Below are positions 24,214 to 36,189 of a DNA stretch of 64,000 nucleotides, in pieces; position 1 is the stretch's first letter; the number at the start of each line of letters is the position of its first letter. Source of the DNA: Craterostigma plantagineum (taxonomy: Eukaryota > Streptophyta > Magnoliopsida > Lamiales > Linderniaceae); contig JAPQWV010000737.1 of assembly GCA_027422505.1 (NCBI GenBank), forward strand, positions 1 through 64,000, written 5' to 3'. Below the pieces are notes generated by a model, which saw only the letters and a list, made by a program, of their open reading frames with translations, searched no databases and was not told where the DNA came from. Made by a program: the position numbers and the translations under genes.

Positions 24214-24471
24214 TTATGGATAGGTTAAAAAGGTAGAATTAGGCATTCGTTGTGATTCTTACATTTCTTTGTAAGATACTTATTTCGTAGGAACCGAACC
24301 AATAGGATGAACCATGTTGTAAGAAGATAATTATAATAAATAAAATTGAAGGATAAATCATAAATGGTTAAATTAAAATAAATAAAAAAATAAAAGGATA
24401 ACGCATTACCAAATTAAATTGAAGTATTTACTATGCACCTCTATCATTATAAATAGTATCGATATATAATA

Positions 24472-24713
24472 CTCTCTCCGTCCCGTTATCTTTATCACAT
24501 ATATTGGTGGGCACGCAAAGTAAGATAATATTATTATAATAATATAGTACAATGAAAAGGTAAAAAAATGTATATTTGGACACGTCTTTTAAGAATATTT
24601 AATATTATTATAGTGATTGTTTGTGATAGTTTTTTGCTAAATAAGGAAATGTGATAAAATTATTGGGACGCGCGAAATGGAAAAATGTGATAAAATTAGC
24701 GGGATGGAGGGAG
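24472..24713. mobile_element. Stowaway-type (Tc1/mariner) MITE
   Basis: 242 bp bounded by TA on both sides (24470-24471 and 24714-24715). The ends CTCTCTCCGTCCC and GGGATGGAGGGAG are inverted and match the common plant Stowaway consensus CTCCCTCCGTCCC. Further inward, TTATCACAT pairs with ATGTGATAA. Non-coding. Confidence 0.88.
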
Positions 24714-24915
24714 TATCTTTTAAGTAAATTACCTAAATGGACTTGCTAATTCGTGGATTTCAATTGTCCACTATGCCTTGCCTTGGCATAAAACACTTGT
24801 GGCTATTCCAACTTTTTCTTTCCACTTATTCTAGAGAAGAGTGGCAAACCATTACTGAACATATTACAAAAAAACTCCCAAATGAGATATTTAATTTAAA
24901 TATTCAACTTTTCAC

Positions 24916-25503
24916 CAGGGTTTTCATGACCGGACCGGACCGGTCGGTTCCGACCGGAAATCGGTGAACCGGTCGGAATTCCGGTTCGGTTCCAGTCCGG
25001 TCTAAGTTTAATAAAAAAAAAAAGAAAACAAACGCAAAAGAAATAAAAATATAACCAACCGTTGAAATATAATATAAAACGCATGTGGTCTAGTGGTAAA
25101 GCTTTTGACAATTGTGTAGTTGGGCCTAGGTTTGATTCTTTTCTAACCCATTTTACATTTTATCTTATAATTAATTTATGAGACCACTATTTCTTTTATT
25201 ACTTTTAACCCCTGTAATTTATAAATTTAATTATTCAGGTCCTATTATATACCATTAGTATTAACTACCAACACAATTTCATTTTGTTCAATTATGATCC
25301 CTATGTTTATAAAATTCATATTTGAAAAATGTCATTAAAAGCATGTATATTTTCGACATTATTTCATTCATTAATTCATAAAATACATATTTATTAAATC
25401 TAGAGGTGTAACGGTTTTACTCCGATTTTATATCGGTTAAACCACTAAACCTTAAAACACTAAAATTTCCGGTCCGTTTCGAAAATCCGGTTTCAGAACC
25501 TTG
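24916..25503 (+). mobile_element. hAT-like MITE, CCGGT family, copy 2
   Basis: 588 bp with a perfect 8-bp target duplication CTTTTCAC at 24908-24915 and 25504-25511. The ends CAGGGTTTTCATGACCGG and CCGGTTTCAGAACCTTG form an imperfect TIR starting CA(A/G)GGTT. Inverse-orientation relative of 23685-24213. Non-coding except for a tRNA-like box pair at 25085-25140. Confidence 0.88.
25085..25140 (+). other. tRNA-like A box/B box pair inside MITE copy 2
   Basis: TGGTCTAGTGGTAA (A-box-like) is followed by GGTTTGATTC (B-box-like) with near-tRNA spacing. The same pair is in the related element at 24022-24074, so the cassette was part of the family ancestor. Confidence 0.5.
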
Positions 25504-25511
25504 CTTTTCAC

Positions 25512-25945
25512 TTTCAATTTCTTTTATTATCAATTTCTTTTTACCATTTCCTACTCCCCATTTTAAAAAACACGTTCATATCATATCCAACGACGAGGTT
25601 CAGATTAAATACAGAGACATTTAGTCGATAAAAGCGTTAAGTGGAAACAACACGAGTTTCTATATAGGTTTTTTTATGTAGTATGCTATGTATGCCACAA
25701 GTTTACTTGTGTGAAAGAATTAAGATCACAGGTAGAAACTCGCTTTTATATAAGCTTTCCATTACCAATGATGAAAATAACTGAAAATTTAGACCATCAT
25801 CATCATCATAACCATGCTCTAAAATGGACAAAAAAGAAAATCCAAGAATAGAATGGGGAAAACAAACATGAGACAACAAATCAGTCCAAAAAATTGTTCT
25901 ATGAGAAAAGATGAGTGAACAAGATTTCAGAGAAGAGCCGAGAGT
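25512..25945. other. 3' flank of the CID-type gene
   Basis: AT-rich DNA with a short ATC run near 25795-25808; the 3' UTR of the minus-strand gene ending at 25946 is expected here. Confidence 0.5.
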
Positions 25946-28900
25946 TCAAACAGACTTCTTACTCGCGTGATTTTTCGACCGCTGAATTATAGTAGGGTGC
26001 AGTATAGGGAAAACGGGCGGTGGTGGGCTAGCCATAATCGGTGCAGGAACAGATGGCTGATTCATCGCCAGGTGCGTAGTGTTACCTGCAAAAAGGTTTC
26101 AGCATAAGAGAAAAAACAAGATCACATCTATTATTGGTCCATCTACATTTAGAACAAGGCAATGTCAGGGAAAGATTTCCATGAATTTCGTAGAAGATTT
26201 TTACGAGATTAGAAATATGCAGGTGGGTTACAACCAAATGGAAGGAAAAAGATGGGAGGGGAGAGGGGGGATGTGAACACCCTGTTGTAAGGCAAACCAC
26301 ACAGTTTAAGAGTGATTTTGGACAGATGCAGTGTAGAGAGACCTCTTATATTTACCTTGGTGCAAGGGAAATTGCGGGTGTAAGCTAGCTGGAGAAAACC
26401 CTGATGCATTCTGTAAAATGTCCGAGGAACATAAAGCAAATACCTTAGGTACTTGTAGAACTTAAAAGTATAACTACTATCAGCGCGTAAACAAGTGATT
26501 ATGTGCAAAAATCTGATTAAAAAAGATCTGAATGTTCGAAGTGTAAGCTTTCTTATAATTCAGTGTGTTTACTCACAAGATATAGATTCTATAATGCTTC
26601 GATAAATACTAAGAAGCAAAGTACTGAGATTTCTTACACCGGCGACTGGATGCACAGCGAAAACAGGTTCAGCTAGCCCTATCATAACCTGAGAACACCA
26701 AATACATGAAAAAGAAACATAAATCACCTGATGAAACCCCAGAATCAGCATATTAACTTGCAGTTATTAGATTGACATGATGGCTGCTATATACATTTTG
26801 TGGACTTTGCTGAGAATAGGCAAGCGCTGATGGAACTTGCTGATAAAGGCCGCCATATCTAACTTGTTGGCCTCTGGTAACCACTTGCCCAATCATCTGC
26901 CACAAAAATGAAAATAGTAAGGCATGTCGCGCATACGATTAAAGAAAAAATAATAGAATAGTTTGAGTCGCAACAACGCTGCTTAATGCGAAGGCGATTC
27001 ATATTAGGTGGAATGCCCCCTTTGATTCAAATAACTCAGGCTAAAATTGCTTCCGACAGGCGACAGTGGGATAACACATATCAAAAAGTTCAACATAGTG
27101 GGATGCCATATGAGACAGCCGAGGATCCGGCTAGTGAGTATTGGCATTCCAATATATTGCAGACATCTAGCCAAACGATCCCATTATATTATGAGCAAGA
27201 AACATAAAAAATTGGGTAAAGACATGGAGAGTTTGAGATTCACACGAGACATCAGCGATCATGCTTTGGTAAGAAAAGCTGGAAAATTGACCACGTCAGG
27301 ACTGGTAAGAATGTAATACTCACAGGTTGAGCATATGATGCACCATAGCCAACATTTCCTGAAGTGATATTGTTGTGAGGAACATACTTAACAGGAACAG
27401 GAGAGTGAGAGAAAGAACTTTCATCAACTTCTTGTGCGGAAATTAATGGCGCCATTGCATAGGTCCCGGACATAAACGAAAGATTAGCTCCACTTGGCAT
27501 GATAGGAGATGATATTCTCATATTGAACATTGAAGGGGAGAATACTTTAGCACCGGGATTGAGCTTAGAGTCCTTAAGAGGGAAAGAAAAAGGTTGAAGT
27601 CTGATAGAGAATCAAGTAATTAACCTGCTGGTTATACAAATGAGAATGAATTAACCTTACCTTCGTGTTTTTCTCGAAGCCTGAACCTTTTTTAGGTGAC
27701 AGCATGTAAGGCTTTGGTGACATACCGAAACGTGATTCCGAGGTAATATCTTCATTAGTAAAAGAAGGAATGGAGATGTCGTTACTGTCAACAGTGCTAC
27801 GTGGCATACCAATGGAAGTAGGTGTGTCTTGTGCATGTCTCATAGTTGCATCTTCTGCAGTAGTTAGAACAATTGATTAATTTTTATAACTGGGAAGTGA
27901 CGAATAGAAAATCAACCTGCAACTTGCATAATGTTCTGGCAGCAACTAGAATAATTAAATTTAACATCCAACTTTACATAATAGAGTAACAAACCAGATA
28001 ATGGCGATTCCATACAAGGATTTATATACCCTCCCCCATTTTGTTTGTTGTCATGCAAGAAAAATAGTCACAATCTACAAACAACACAAATTGTTCCTCC
28101 TCTGCAGAGGCAACACACCCTCTTATCATCAACATGAAGGTGACAAGAACACATGATTCAATACAGGTTAAAGGTCATTCGGATTTGGAAACTTACTGCT
28201 TCGACGCAAATCATGCACTCCCTGAACCTGCACATCAGAGGTTGATCAAATGAATAAGATAGATCAAACATTCTCAATAACAATATTCAAAATCAACCTA
28301 CAGGTACCTGGTCTTTAACCTCACGATTGTTGTTGGTCAGCTTGTTACCACTCTGTCTTCTTTGGAAGCCATTATGTACCTGTCTGCCATCAAATGATAG
28401 TTATAACTTTACGGATCAAAACAAATTAAAAAAAGTGCAAGGGAAAAGTATTAGGTTATGATTCAAGTTCCACAAATATGAAAAGTAAAAGGAATAGGAG
28501 CCAAGATAACAAAATCGAACCAAAATACATCAGCACCTCAACCTAAAGGTGTATTTGACTTCTATAGCAAAATGTGATGACTGGAGATATTGTTTAAAGA
28601 TGGATTTGTGGTCTGTATACATTGATTTCTCTTGCAAGGAACCAGATCGTAGAAATCCAGAATGAAACGCAGAGAAACAGTAATAAGCAAAATCTTTGTG
28701 GAGAGAGACACCAATACAATTTTGTAAATTCTAAACTTCTATCACCCTGAGCAATTTTCCGCTTAGATGGACTACGGGGGAAATATCTTCTTCCCTAAAA
28801 TATGAACTGCAGCCAGTTATATAAAAAGGTGCAAGAATCCATCCCATCAAGCAAAAGACTCACTAAATTTTATGTAAATGGTATTCTGCCGAAGTCAGAA

Positions 28901-29996
28901 TTTAATTATACTGATGACCTGCATGCACTATTCCAGGGAGTCAAGAACTAGCATAGCCCGAAAATTAAATCGTCAGCAGATTAAATCAACTTCTTAGCAG
29001 GGCCTTAGTAGTTGAACAATGGATTACCTATTTTCACTTTTTTGCTTTTTATTCCATGAGGGCTTTTCATTATTTTCCAATGATTCCTCGCCGTAATGAA
29101 TTTTAATCTCAGCTCTGTCACCCCCAACAAATCCCGATATTCCATTTGATGGAAGTTGAACGCTCTAAATGCAGGAAAAGCAAAACTAGTGAACGAACAG
29201 AAACAAGAAAATCATCCTGAGGATTAGAAAAAAAGATGGTTAAACCACACTTACCTTGGCAACAACTTGAACAAGATCATCCGATCGAATTATGAGTGTC
29301 TCTACTAGCATTACATTCGCAACATTTCCATCAAGATTTCCCTTCTTAATCATACTTGCATTCTTTAACACGATTGCTGCAACAAGACATACACAAATTC
29401 ATTCATTCTTACATGAACATTGATTCAGCAAGAATGTTTTGGAGTTCAAATCAACGCTGTCCTTCTTGGATTGTTTGCAAATGCAAAGAGCAAACAATAG
29501 TACTAATAAGACATACCGAAACCCGAGTAAGCAACTAACTCAAAATAATGAAAATCAGTGGGATACAGTCATACATCTCATATATTCTTTGAGAAACAAC
29601 ACATGAACTTAACCATACATGGTATGAATTAAATTACAATCACACCTTCACCCAGAAAACTAGGCACAACAAAACAAGGAAATCGCAGAAGACCAGAAAT
29701 CAATTCCTCAAAATAGCAAGTCATTCTAGAAACGTAACAATAAAACCTAACAAAAATTTAAACAACAGATATTCCACAAATGATCTCATCTCAGTACCAT
29801 AATCCTTGTCGACCGAACACGTGTAGAACATTCCACAAAACACAGAGCCGTCCTTCGTGTGAACATCCACACACATGCCGACGATGCACATAGTCGCGAA
29901 CAACAAGGTATCGGACACGACAGGCTCCATAGACTCCGGGACGTCGTTTCTGTGCTTTTGCTCCTCGCCTCTCAGATGAACCTTTTTGCACGCCAT
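25946..29996 (-). CDS. Ataxin-2/CID3-CID4-type PAB-interacting protein (SM-ATX domain + PAM2)
   Basis: Eleven exons joined in frame: 29996-29798, 29376-29255, 29164-29028, 28383-28308, 28227-28197, 27854-27661, 27572-27324, 26896-26795, 26688-26638, 26410-26356 and 26085-25946, giving 451 codons plus stop. Exons 1-2 encode the ataxin-2 SM domain (about residues 27-107: TMCIVGMCVDVHTKDGSVFCG, DYGAIVLKNASMIKKG, LIIRSDDLVQVVAK). Exon 7 opens with SKLNPGAKVFSPS, a good PAM2 motif (LNPxAxxFxP) at about residues 255-267 for binding the MLLE domain of poly(A)-binding proteins. The rest is Ser/Pro/Gln-rich and disordered, ending HASKKSV. Arabidopsis CID3 and CID4 share this order. I find no LsmAD segment between SM and PAM2; an exon could be hidden in the introns at 28384-29027 or 27855-28196. 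Confidence 0.85.
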
Positions 29997-32227
29997 TTGT
30001 ATAACAACAAATTTGCCAATTTGTTATTCGTCAATAGGATTGGATTGGGATCTGTGAAACTTGTTGAGCCTTTGCTCTATCTAACGATCGATTACTGCTT
30101 GAAGGAAAGTTATTCTTCCCTAATTCTATACCCTGCCAATAAACTCTTCTCCCTCAACCTCACTGGTTGAATATATTTCCGTCGATATTTTCGTATTTCG
30201 ATCTATTCTATAGTAACAGGAATACGAAAAATAATCAGCGTTATTTAAATAAATAGTTTTTAACTTCCAATTTTGCAATACTGATATTATTATCAACATT
30301 GCTCGCAGAATAAACGACTTCGTCACCAATAAAACTGATTCGTATTGATGTCAAATCGTTTAAGGAAGTTTACATATATTGAGAAATTGATAAAAGAAAT
30401 TGTATCGTATTTTATACCCTGCAAAAGCGTATTAACGGTTGGTATTTATCTAAAAATTTCTTCAATATCATAAAATTACGTTTATATTTGATATTCGACA
30501 GATATTGGGAAAAAGAACTACAATCGGGAATATTCGTGCTTGAATTTGAGGAATCATCGAATCAAATATCGGTCCAAAAATAATTGGGCCCAAGCCCAAG
30601 TGATGATTTAAAATAAAAAATAAAGGAAAAGATAAATACAACACAATCTATCGCTAGATCACACAGAAGAAGAAAAGTTAAAGGAAAAGAGACAAAGGAG
30701 ATCCACGATGGAGACTTGCAAGGAAAAGAGGAAATCGACTCACGGCTCAAGGAAGAAAATATCGCCACGCCGTTCTTGAAGCAGTCATGAAGATTTTGGT
30801 GCCCCTCTCTCATCCATAAATAGAGGGAAGGAATTACTGTGAAGAAAAGAGAGGAGGACACACACGAAAGAAGCCATATACACGATCATATAAGGCCTAA
30901 GAGAAGAACTCGATCCCGAACCAAAATCTGACGAAGCCTCAACTCACTCTCGAGAGAGACACATATACACTGTTGTTCTCGGGGCTGCTGTACTGCGTGG
31001 AGCGGTTGGTCTATGCGGGGCTGCAACTGAGACTGACGGACAGGAGTAGCGAGCGGACTCGCGGGCTGATTGGGCTGCGACAGGCTGCTGGCGTAGAGAA
31101 GCAGTGAAGGGGCAGTGCAAAAGGAGAGTAAGAAAAGGGAAAGCTGAGACGCCCACCAACAAAACTCCTCAACGATGGTCTAACCATGGAGCCGAAATTC
31201 AGGGAAGAAACATGTATTTTTCTTTGTTATTTACGCTCCTCGTTGTGTTAATGTTTCATTTGAGTGGCTAAAGCCGTAGTATTTGAGATTAGATGAATCC
31301 TAGCGAGATCGTACGTATTTTGAACGTATTATTAATATGCTTTTTATTATGACTCGGTTACGATTTATGCTATTATTTTGATTATGTCTATGTGGTCGAA
31401 ATAATTATCCGGAAATCATACGCTACGCTCGAGAGAGGGGCTATCGATTAGACCACTCGTAAACGAGCGGAACATCACTAGAGATAGGTTGAACGACTCC
31501 GCCGGATAAGAGTCAAATCTAATAGTGGGATTCGTTGTGTTTTAATGCGATCTGTGGTTGACTAGTTAGGGAAGCTTGCCAGCTATTTAATTCATAGATT
31601 AGTTGTTTACGATTCTTATGTGATAAGGCGCAGTTTCGTCAGTCGTATAAATTCGTACGCATGTTCTAGGAATCATCACGGTCTAATAATTAGCTAAAAC
31701 ATATAACTTGTTTGTCGTTCGATTGAGCTAAGGGGATTCGAAGTCTCAAATATGTTTTCTTCAAAAAGTCATCGCGTTTATTATTTTTATCAGCTTTTAT
31801 TTAAGTGTTTATTGTATTTTTTATTTTCCAAAACAAAAACATCAAATTTCTACTAGGATATTTAAACGACGTTTTCTAAAGTATATATTTCTTTTTAGTT
31901 CTACTCGAATATTTGTCAATTCTATACTATTTTCGATAGTTACACTTGTCTGTTGAGCGTAAGATAGTTCGTTGATATTCGTTTTATCATTACTCGATCC
32001 GCTCGATCATAATAAAGTGAGATTTGGCTGAATTAGTTATTTGACTAGTTGAATTAGTTTACATATTATCAATATTTGTGTTAATTATAAATCCAATAAA
32101 CTTGTAAAATCTCAGTTGTTCTCGTTGATTCGAATTCAACTAATGACAAACTTTTATCGTTTGTTTATTTCTATAAACTCAACTGTTCATTATTGGTGTT
32201 AGGTTCTCGGCGAATGGAGAACTAGAG
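29997..32227. other. Long intergenic stretch without a supported gene
   Basis: The first part is the promoter side of the CID-type gene. From about 30880 to 31190 there is a GA-rich then GC-rich patch, and 31200-32210 is AT-rich with no frame resembling a known protein. The block may be an old non-coding transposon piece, but I see no LTR or TIR pair. Confidence 0.45.
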
Positions 32228-32464
32228 GGCTTTTTTAATAAATAAACTAAAAAAATATAAATCATTAACAAAATAATCATGAAACCAAAACCAATAATAA
32301 AATGAAGATACACGTAAAAACATTGTGCGAGTTATTAACTCGTATAACAATTGTATGAGTTACTAGTCCTTGTGGAGGACGTGGCGTAAGTCGTATAAAT
32401 TTTATTAATGATTTTGATTTCATGATTATTTTGTTAATGGTTTATATTATTTTATTGAAAAGCC
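32228..32464. mobile_element. Palindromic AT-rich MITE
   Basis: The left arm (GGCTTTTTTAATAAA ... ATTAACAAAATAATCATGAAA) reappears inverted in the right arm, which ends in AAAAGCC at 32464. Arms are about 75 bp and the centre has its own short palindrome (GAGTTATTAACTC). 237 bp, non-coding. The superfamily is not clear. Confidence 0.65.
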
Positions 32465-32535
32465 GAATTAGAGCATCTCCAATCGAACTGGATAATAAAG
32501 ATCTAATAGATGGTTGCGTTCACTTTCTCATATAA

Positions 32536-32758
32536 GAGCATCTCCAATCGAACTGCAAAACCCAAAAAAAATTTAAAATTTACTCTAACCGAACCCAAAA
32601 ACCAAAATCAAAACGGGATTTATGAATTAACCTCCTAATTAATCGCATATGTGGGATTCAAAACTACATTTGCGTTTTAGTTTAAAAATACATAATAATC
32701 ATTTATATTAAATTGCATAAACGTCCTTTTCAGTTTGTTAACAATTAAAATCGAAAAA
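32536..32758. mobile_element. Left part of a GAGCATCTCCAA-type MITE (split)
   Basis: GAGCATCTCCAATCGAACTG is the common terminal motif of a class of plant MITEs. A second copy of this 20-mer lies at 32471, just outside. The opposite terminus (GGTTGGAGATGGTC) is not found nearby but occurs at 40714-40727, after the Tat retrotransposon, so the element seems to have been split by it. The inner limit is approximate. Confidence 0.5.
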
Positions 32759-33617
32759 GAAAAATGTTGTAGCTTTCATGGTAATGTTCAAACTGAACTC
32801 TGAGCCAAAGAGAAAGAAGTGAGATAGAGATCCCAATCCATGTCGAACTTACGAAAGAAGAATTACAGTAGCTTGTCTTATGGAAGGAAAAGCAAAATTC
32901 ATCTTTCATACTGATGCGGACTAAAATAGATGGGCCGAAAAGAATATATACGATGAAAGATCCAATAGGCCCAATAAGAAAAAATAAGTACTTGAGTAGG
33001 AATAATACAGTACATATGGGGACATTCGAAGGCTTCACAAGACGGCTGGCAAGCTCCTCAGAACCATTAGCTTCCCTTGTACGCTTGGTGTGACAACACA
33101 ACCAAAAGGGAAGAAAAGGATGCAAAGACACGTGTCGACCAAACGTTGGACAGCTCCAATGTGCGGCTACTGTAGATAGCAGAAGGTCAATAAGGAATAG
33201 CTGTCACTATTCATAGTACCACAGACATCACGTCCCCCAGAAATCCTGGGACATAGCCTGGCGTAGGCGGTGGGGAGCTTCTATAAAAGGAGGACTTAGT
33301 CACTTTTATAACGGACACTTTTTATGAAATATGCTTAACGTTCTTTCTTTAAGCTTGCTAGATAGTTTTCCTTCATATCATGTGGCATTTGTGAACGAAT
33401 GTGAGGATTAATCGAGTGTGTAATAACATAGTGAAAAGAAGTTCCGCAGCCACGTACATCCTCGTGCCTTTTTCATTTATGTCCTTTCTACGTTCCCTTT
33501 ATGTTCCTCACTGACCAGCACCTTTACGCTCTTAAAACTTTGTAATATTCAAACCTACCGCTATATAAATATCTCGAACCATAAATAAATCTTTTTGATT
33601 GGGAGAGCCCCATATCA
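32759..33617 (+). repeat. 5' LTR of the Tat element (left end approximate)
   Basis: It ends in CA at 33616-33617, two bases before the primer site. A TATAAAAGG promoter-like string lies near 33282. Short chance ORFs only. Confidence 0.6.
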
Positions 33618-33619
33618 AA

Positions 33620-33637
33620 TGGCGCCGTCTGTGGGAA
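33620..33637 (+). other. Primer binding site of the Tat element
   Basis: TGGCGCCGTCTGTGGGAA follows the LTR after a 2-base gap and matches the usual plant gypsy primer-site form TGGCGCC. Confidence 0.8.
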
Positions 33638-34219
33638 ATAGAGGGTTGAAGGCGCGAGTAACCTTTTCCACTATTGTGCGAAGTTGTGCTAAGGACTATA
33701 TTAGCTTGTCTTTTTCTTTTTTCTATTATTCTGTTGAGACGAAACGAAAGGCGCGAAGAGATCAATGGAGGAAGATCCCCCTTTGCGGAAAAATGGATCC
33801 GCAGTTTGCGAAAGCCGCTGAAGGCAGTCGCCCGAGCAAGCGGCCATCCCAGAATCTGTCTCCGTAACGTTAGCGCCAGAGACCCCAATCACCTTAACTG
33901 CGGCCCAGCTGGAACTCCTCATTCGCAATACCATCAACAGCACCTTAGCCGAAAGGCGAAAGAAACGGAAGCAGCGGCGAAAGGCTCGATCACCAGCAAG
34001 GACGGAGCAGGTCAACGGTCGATTTACTGAATTGACATGAGAAAATGAGGAGGAAATGCGACATCCAGCACCATCCGCGGAACCTTGGGAAACACCTAGA
34101 AGGAAGTCACAGTCCGAAAACGAGTCACGAAAAGGAAGAAGTACCACCGAAGACTGCCAGACACGCCCCATAACGTACTGGACCTGAAAGGTGGGCCCAA
34201 ACCGAGGAAGTAGAGCAGG

Positions 34220-35180
34220 ATGGAGCAGGCAAATCGAAAAGGTAGGTCAGGACGCCCACACGGATCTCCGTCAGCTCCACCAGTGAAGCTCACGAACAAG
34301 CGAAGGGAGTGGGGAGCTAGAAAAAAAAGATCGTGGATCTCAAAAAGATCGTGGACGGAGTACGGAACCGCACCATGCAGCCGAGGTTGGGGGAAGGGCT
34401 TGAAGCTGGAACTCCCTTTGCCAAGGAACTATTGGTGGGGGAAGTCTCCTCTAACTTCAAACAACTACCCTACGAGTATGATGGGACCACAGGCCCCGTG
34501 GAGCATGTCCTACACTTCCAAAACACAGTCCTGTTACACGACTTTTCGGATGGAGTCAAATACCGACTATTCATGACCACCTTAGTCAGGGCAGCCCAAC
34601 AGTGGTTCAGCCAGCTAGCTTCAGGGTCCATCAAGTCCTTTGAGGAGTTCCAACTCATGTTCATCACCCAGTTCGCTAGCGCCCACAAACAGCCCAAGTC
34701 CGACATGTCACTGCTCCAAGTAAGACAGGGGGAGAATGAAGGCCTCCATGCATATATAAGTCACTTCAAGATTGTTACCTTAGAGGTACCCACGGCAACT
34801 CCATCTGTCAAAGTAATCGCTTTGGTCAATGGGCTCCGTGATGGGGACTTCTTTGCATCCCTCTCCAAGAGGCCTCCCAATCTTTCGAGGAGTTGCTACT
34901 AAGGGCAGACAAGTATACCAAGTTGGAAGAAAGTAATAAGGTAGGAGCGACCAGAAACCATGGCCTAGGAAACCATTACCGCGACCACTCCATAGAGAGC
35001 AATAGGGATATCCACCCAGAATACCAAGGAGGCTTACGCCACTGCATAACAACCCGGAGGAAATCCTGAGCTTAGTAGGAAGACATCCCGCCATGAGAAG
35101 GCCCCAAATCGGGACCTCAGGACCCTCTAAGCCCACTCCAATTTATATTGTCGTTACCATAATGAATACGGGTACCACAC
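34220..35180 (+). pseudogene. Tat gag, broken
   Basis: The longest intact part (34333-34902) reads FKQLPYEYDGTTGPVEHVLH, AAQQWFSQLASGSIKSFEEF and LLQVRQGENEGLHAYISHFK, the retrotransposon gag domain. A frameshift near 34865 leads to a different frame (EELLLRADKYTKLEESN-like) before protease. No zinc knuckle is seen. Confidence 0.8.
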
Positions 35181-35196
35181 TAATAATTGTTATCAT

Positions 35197-35817
35197 TTGA
35201 AGGATGATATAGAGAGGCTCATCCAAGCAGGGCACTTGAAAGAGTTCGTACGCCAAGGTCCTGAGCCAAGTCCCAAGGCAAAGGAAAAGGAGTCCGTAGG
35301 ATCTGCACCAAACAAGGATAGACCATCACCACCACCTCCGAACAAGGGAGCTCCAGCCCCACCCAGAGCTTGCATACTCATCATAGTAGGAGGTTCTAGT
35401 GGGGGAGATTCTAATCGGGCCAGAAAAACCTACGCCAGGACCATTGGAGGTCCACAACCCCGGAGATTGGTGGGACATACGGAGGTTATTCAAAACGTAC
35501 AATTTGGACAAGAGGATGAGACACACGTCACTAGGCCACACAACGACGCCCCGTTAATCACAATAGATGTCGCCGGATATGACGCGTCGAGAACTTTCGT
35601 AGACGAGGAGAGCTCCGCGGACATCACGTTCCTAGATTGCTTCAAAAGCATGGACTTAGAAGTAAAGCTCCGCCCTGTCTCCACCGCTCTATATGGGTTC
35701 GGGGGACCTGGGATACAGCCTATAGGAGATAACGTTGCCCGTATGGATGGGAACAGAACCAGTTCGAATGGTAAAGATGATCGATTTCCTCGTAGTCTAC
35801 ATCACCTCCTCCTATAA
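35197..35817 (+). pseudogene. Tat protease region
   Basis: Contains the Tat linker pattern (IIVGGSSGGDSNRARKTYAR) and a retropepsin-like site reading FVDEESSADITFLD. Family members usually have VDGGSSADI, so the Gly after the catalytic Asp is replaced by Glu, which would impair activity. Ends GFGGPGIQPIGD. Confidence 0.8.
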
Positions 35818-36189
35818 CGTTATCTTAGGCCGCCCCACCATCAATGAATTCAAAGCCATCCCTTTCACATGAAGATCAAGTTTCTCGTAGGAGAGCATGT
35901 GGGAGAAATCTCATGAGATCAACGAAGCTCCCGACAGTGCTACGCGAATGAAGTAAAGGCGGTGGCGAGAGAAAAGGAAGTCATCAGGGAAGGAAATGGC
36001 CGGGATAAGAGGATCAAAATAGAAGGGGGAGAACCCATGAGCTTGCAAACAGAACCTGATGAGGAGTTGATCGATGTCGAATGATACCCAGGCCAAGAAT
36101 AAAAAACCACGAAGATAGAAACACACGTGTGGGAAGAAGCCACAGAGGAACTGGTGGGATGTTGCAAAACAATGTGGACTTATTTGCAT

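Noticed and set aside
25085..25140. A functional tRNA gene
   Set aside because: A and B boxes are recognisable, but the acceptor, anticodon and T stems cannot be paired; the copy at 24022-24074 has the same defect.
30560..32210. A spliced host gene between the CID gene and the Tat element
   Set aside because: No frame longer than about 100 codons shows similarity or consistent splice signals.
33532..34171. Genes on either strand around the Tat primer site
   Set aside because: They cover the LTR end, primer site and leader of the Tat element, and do not resemble proteins.
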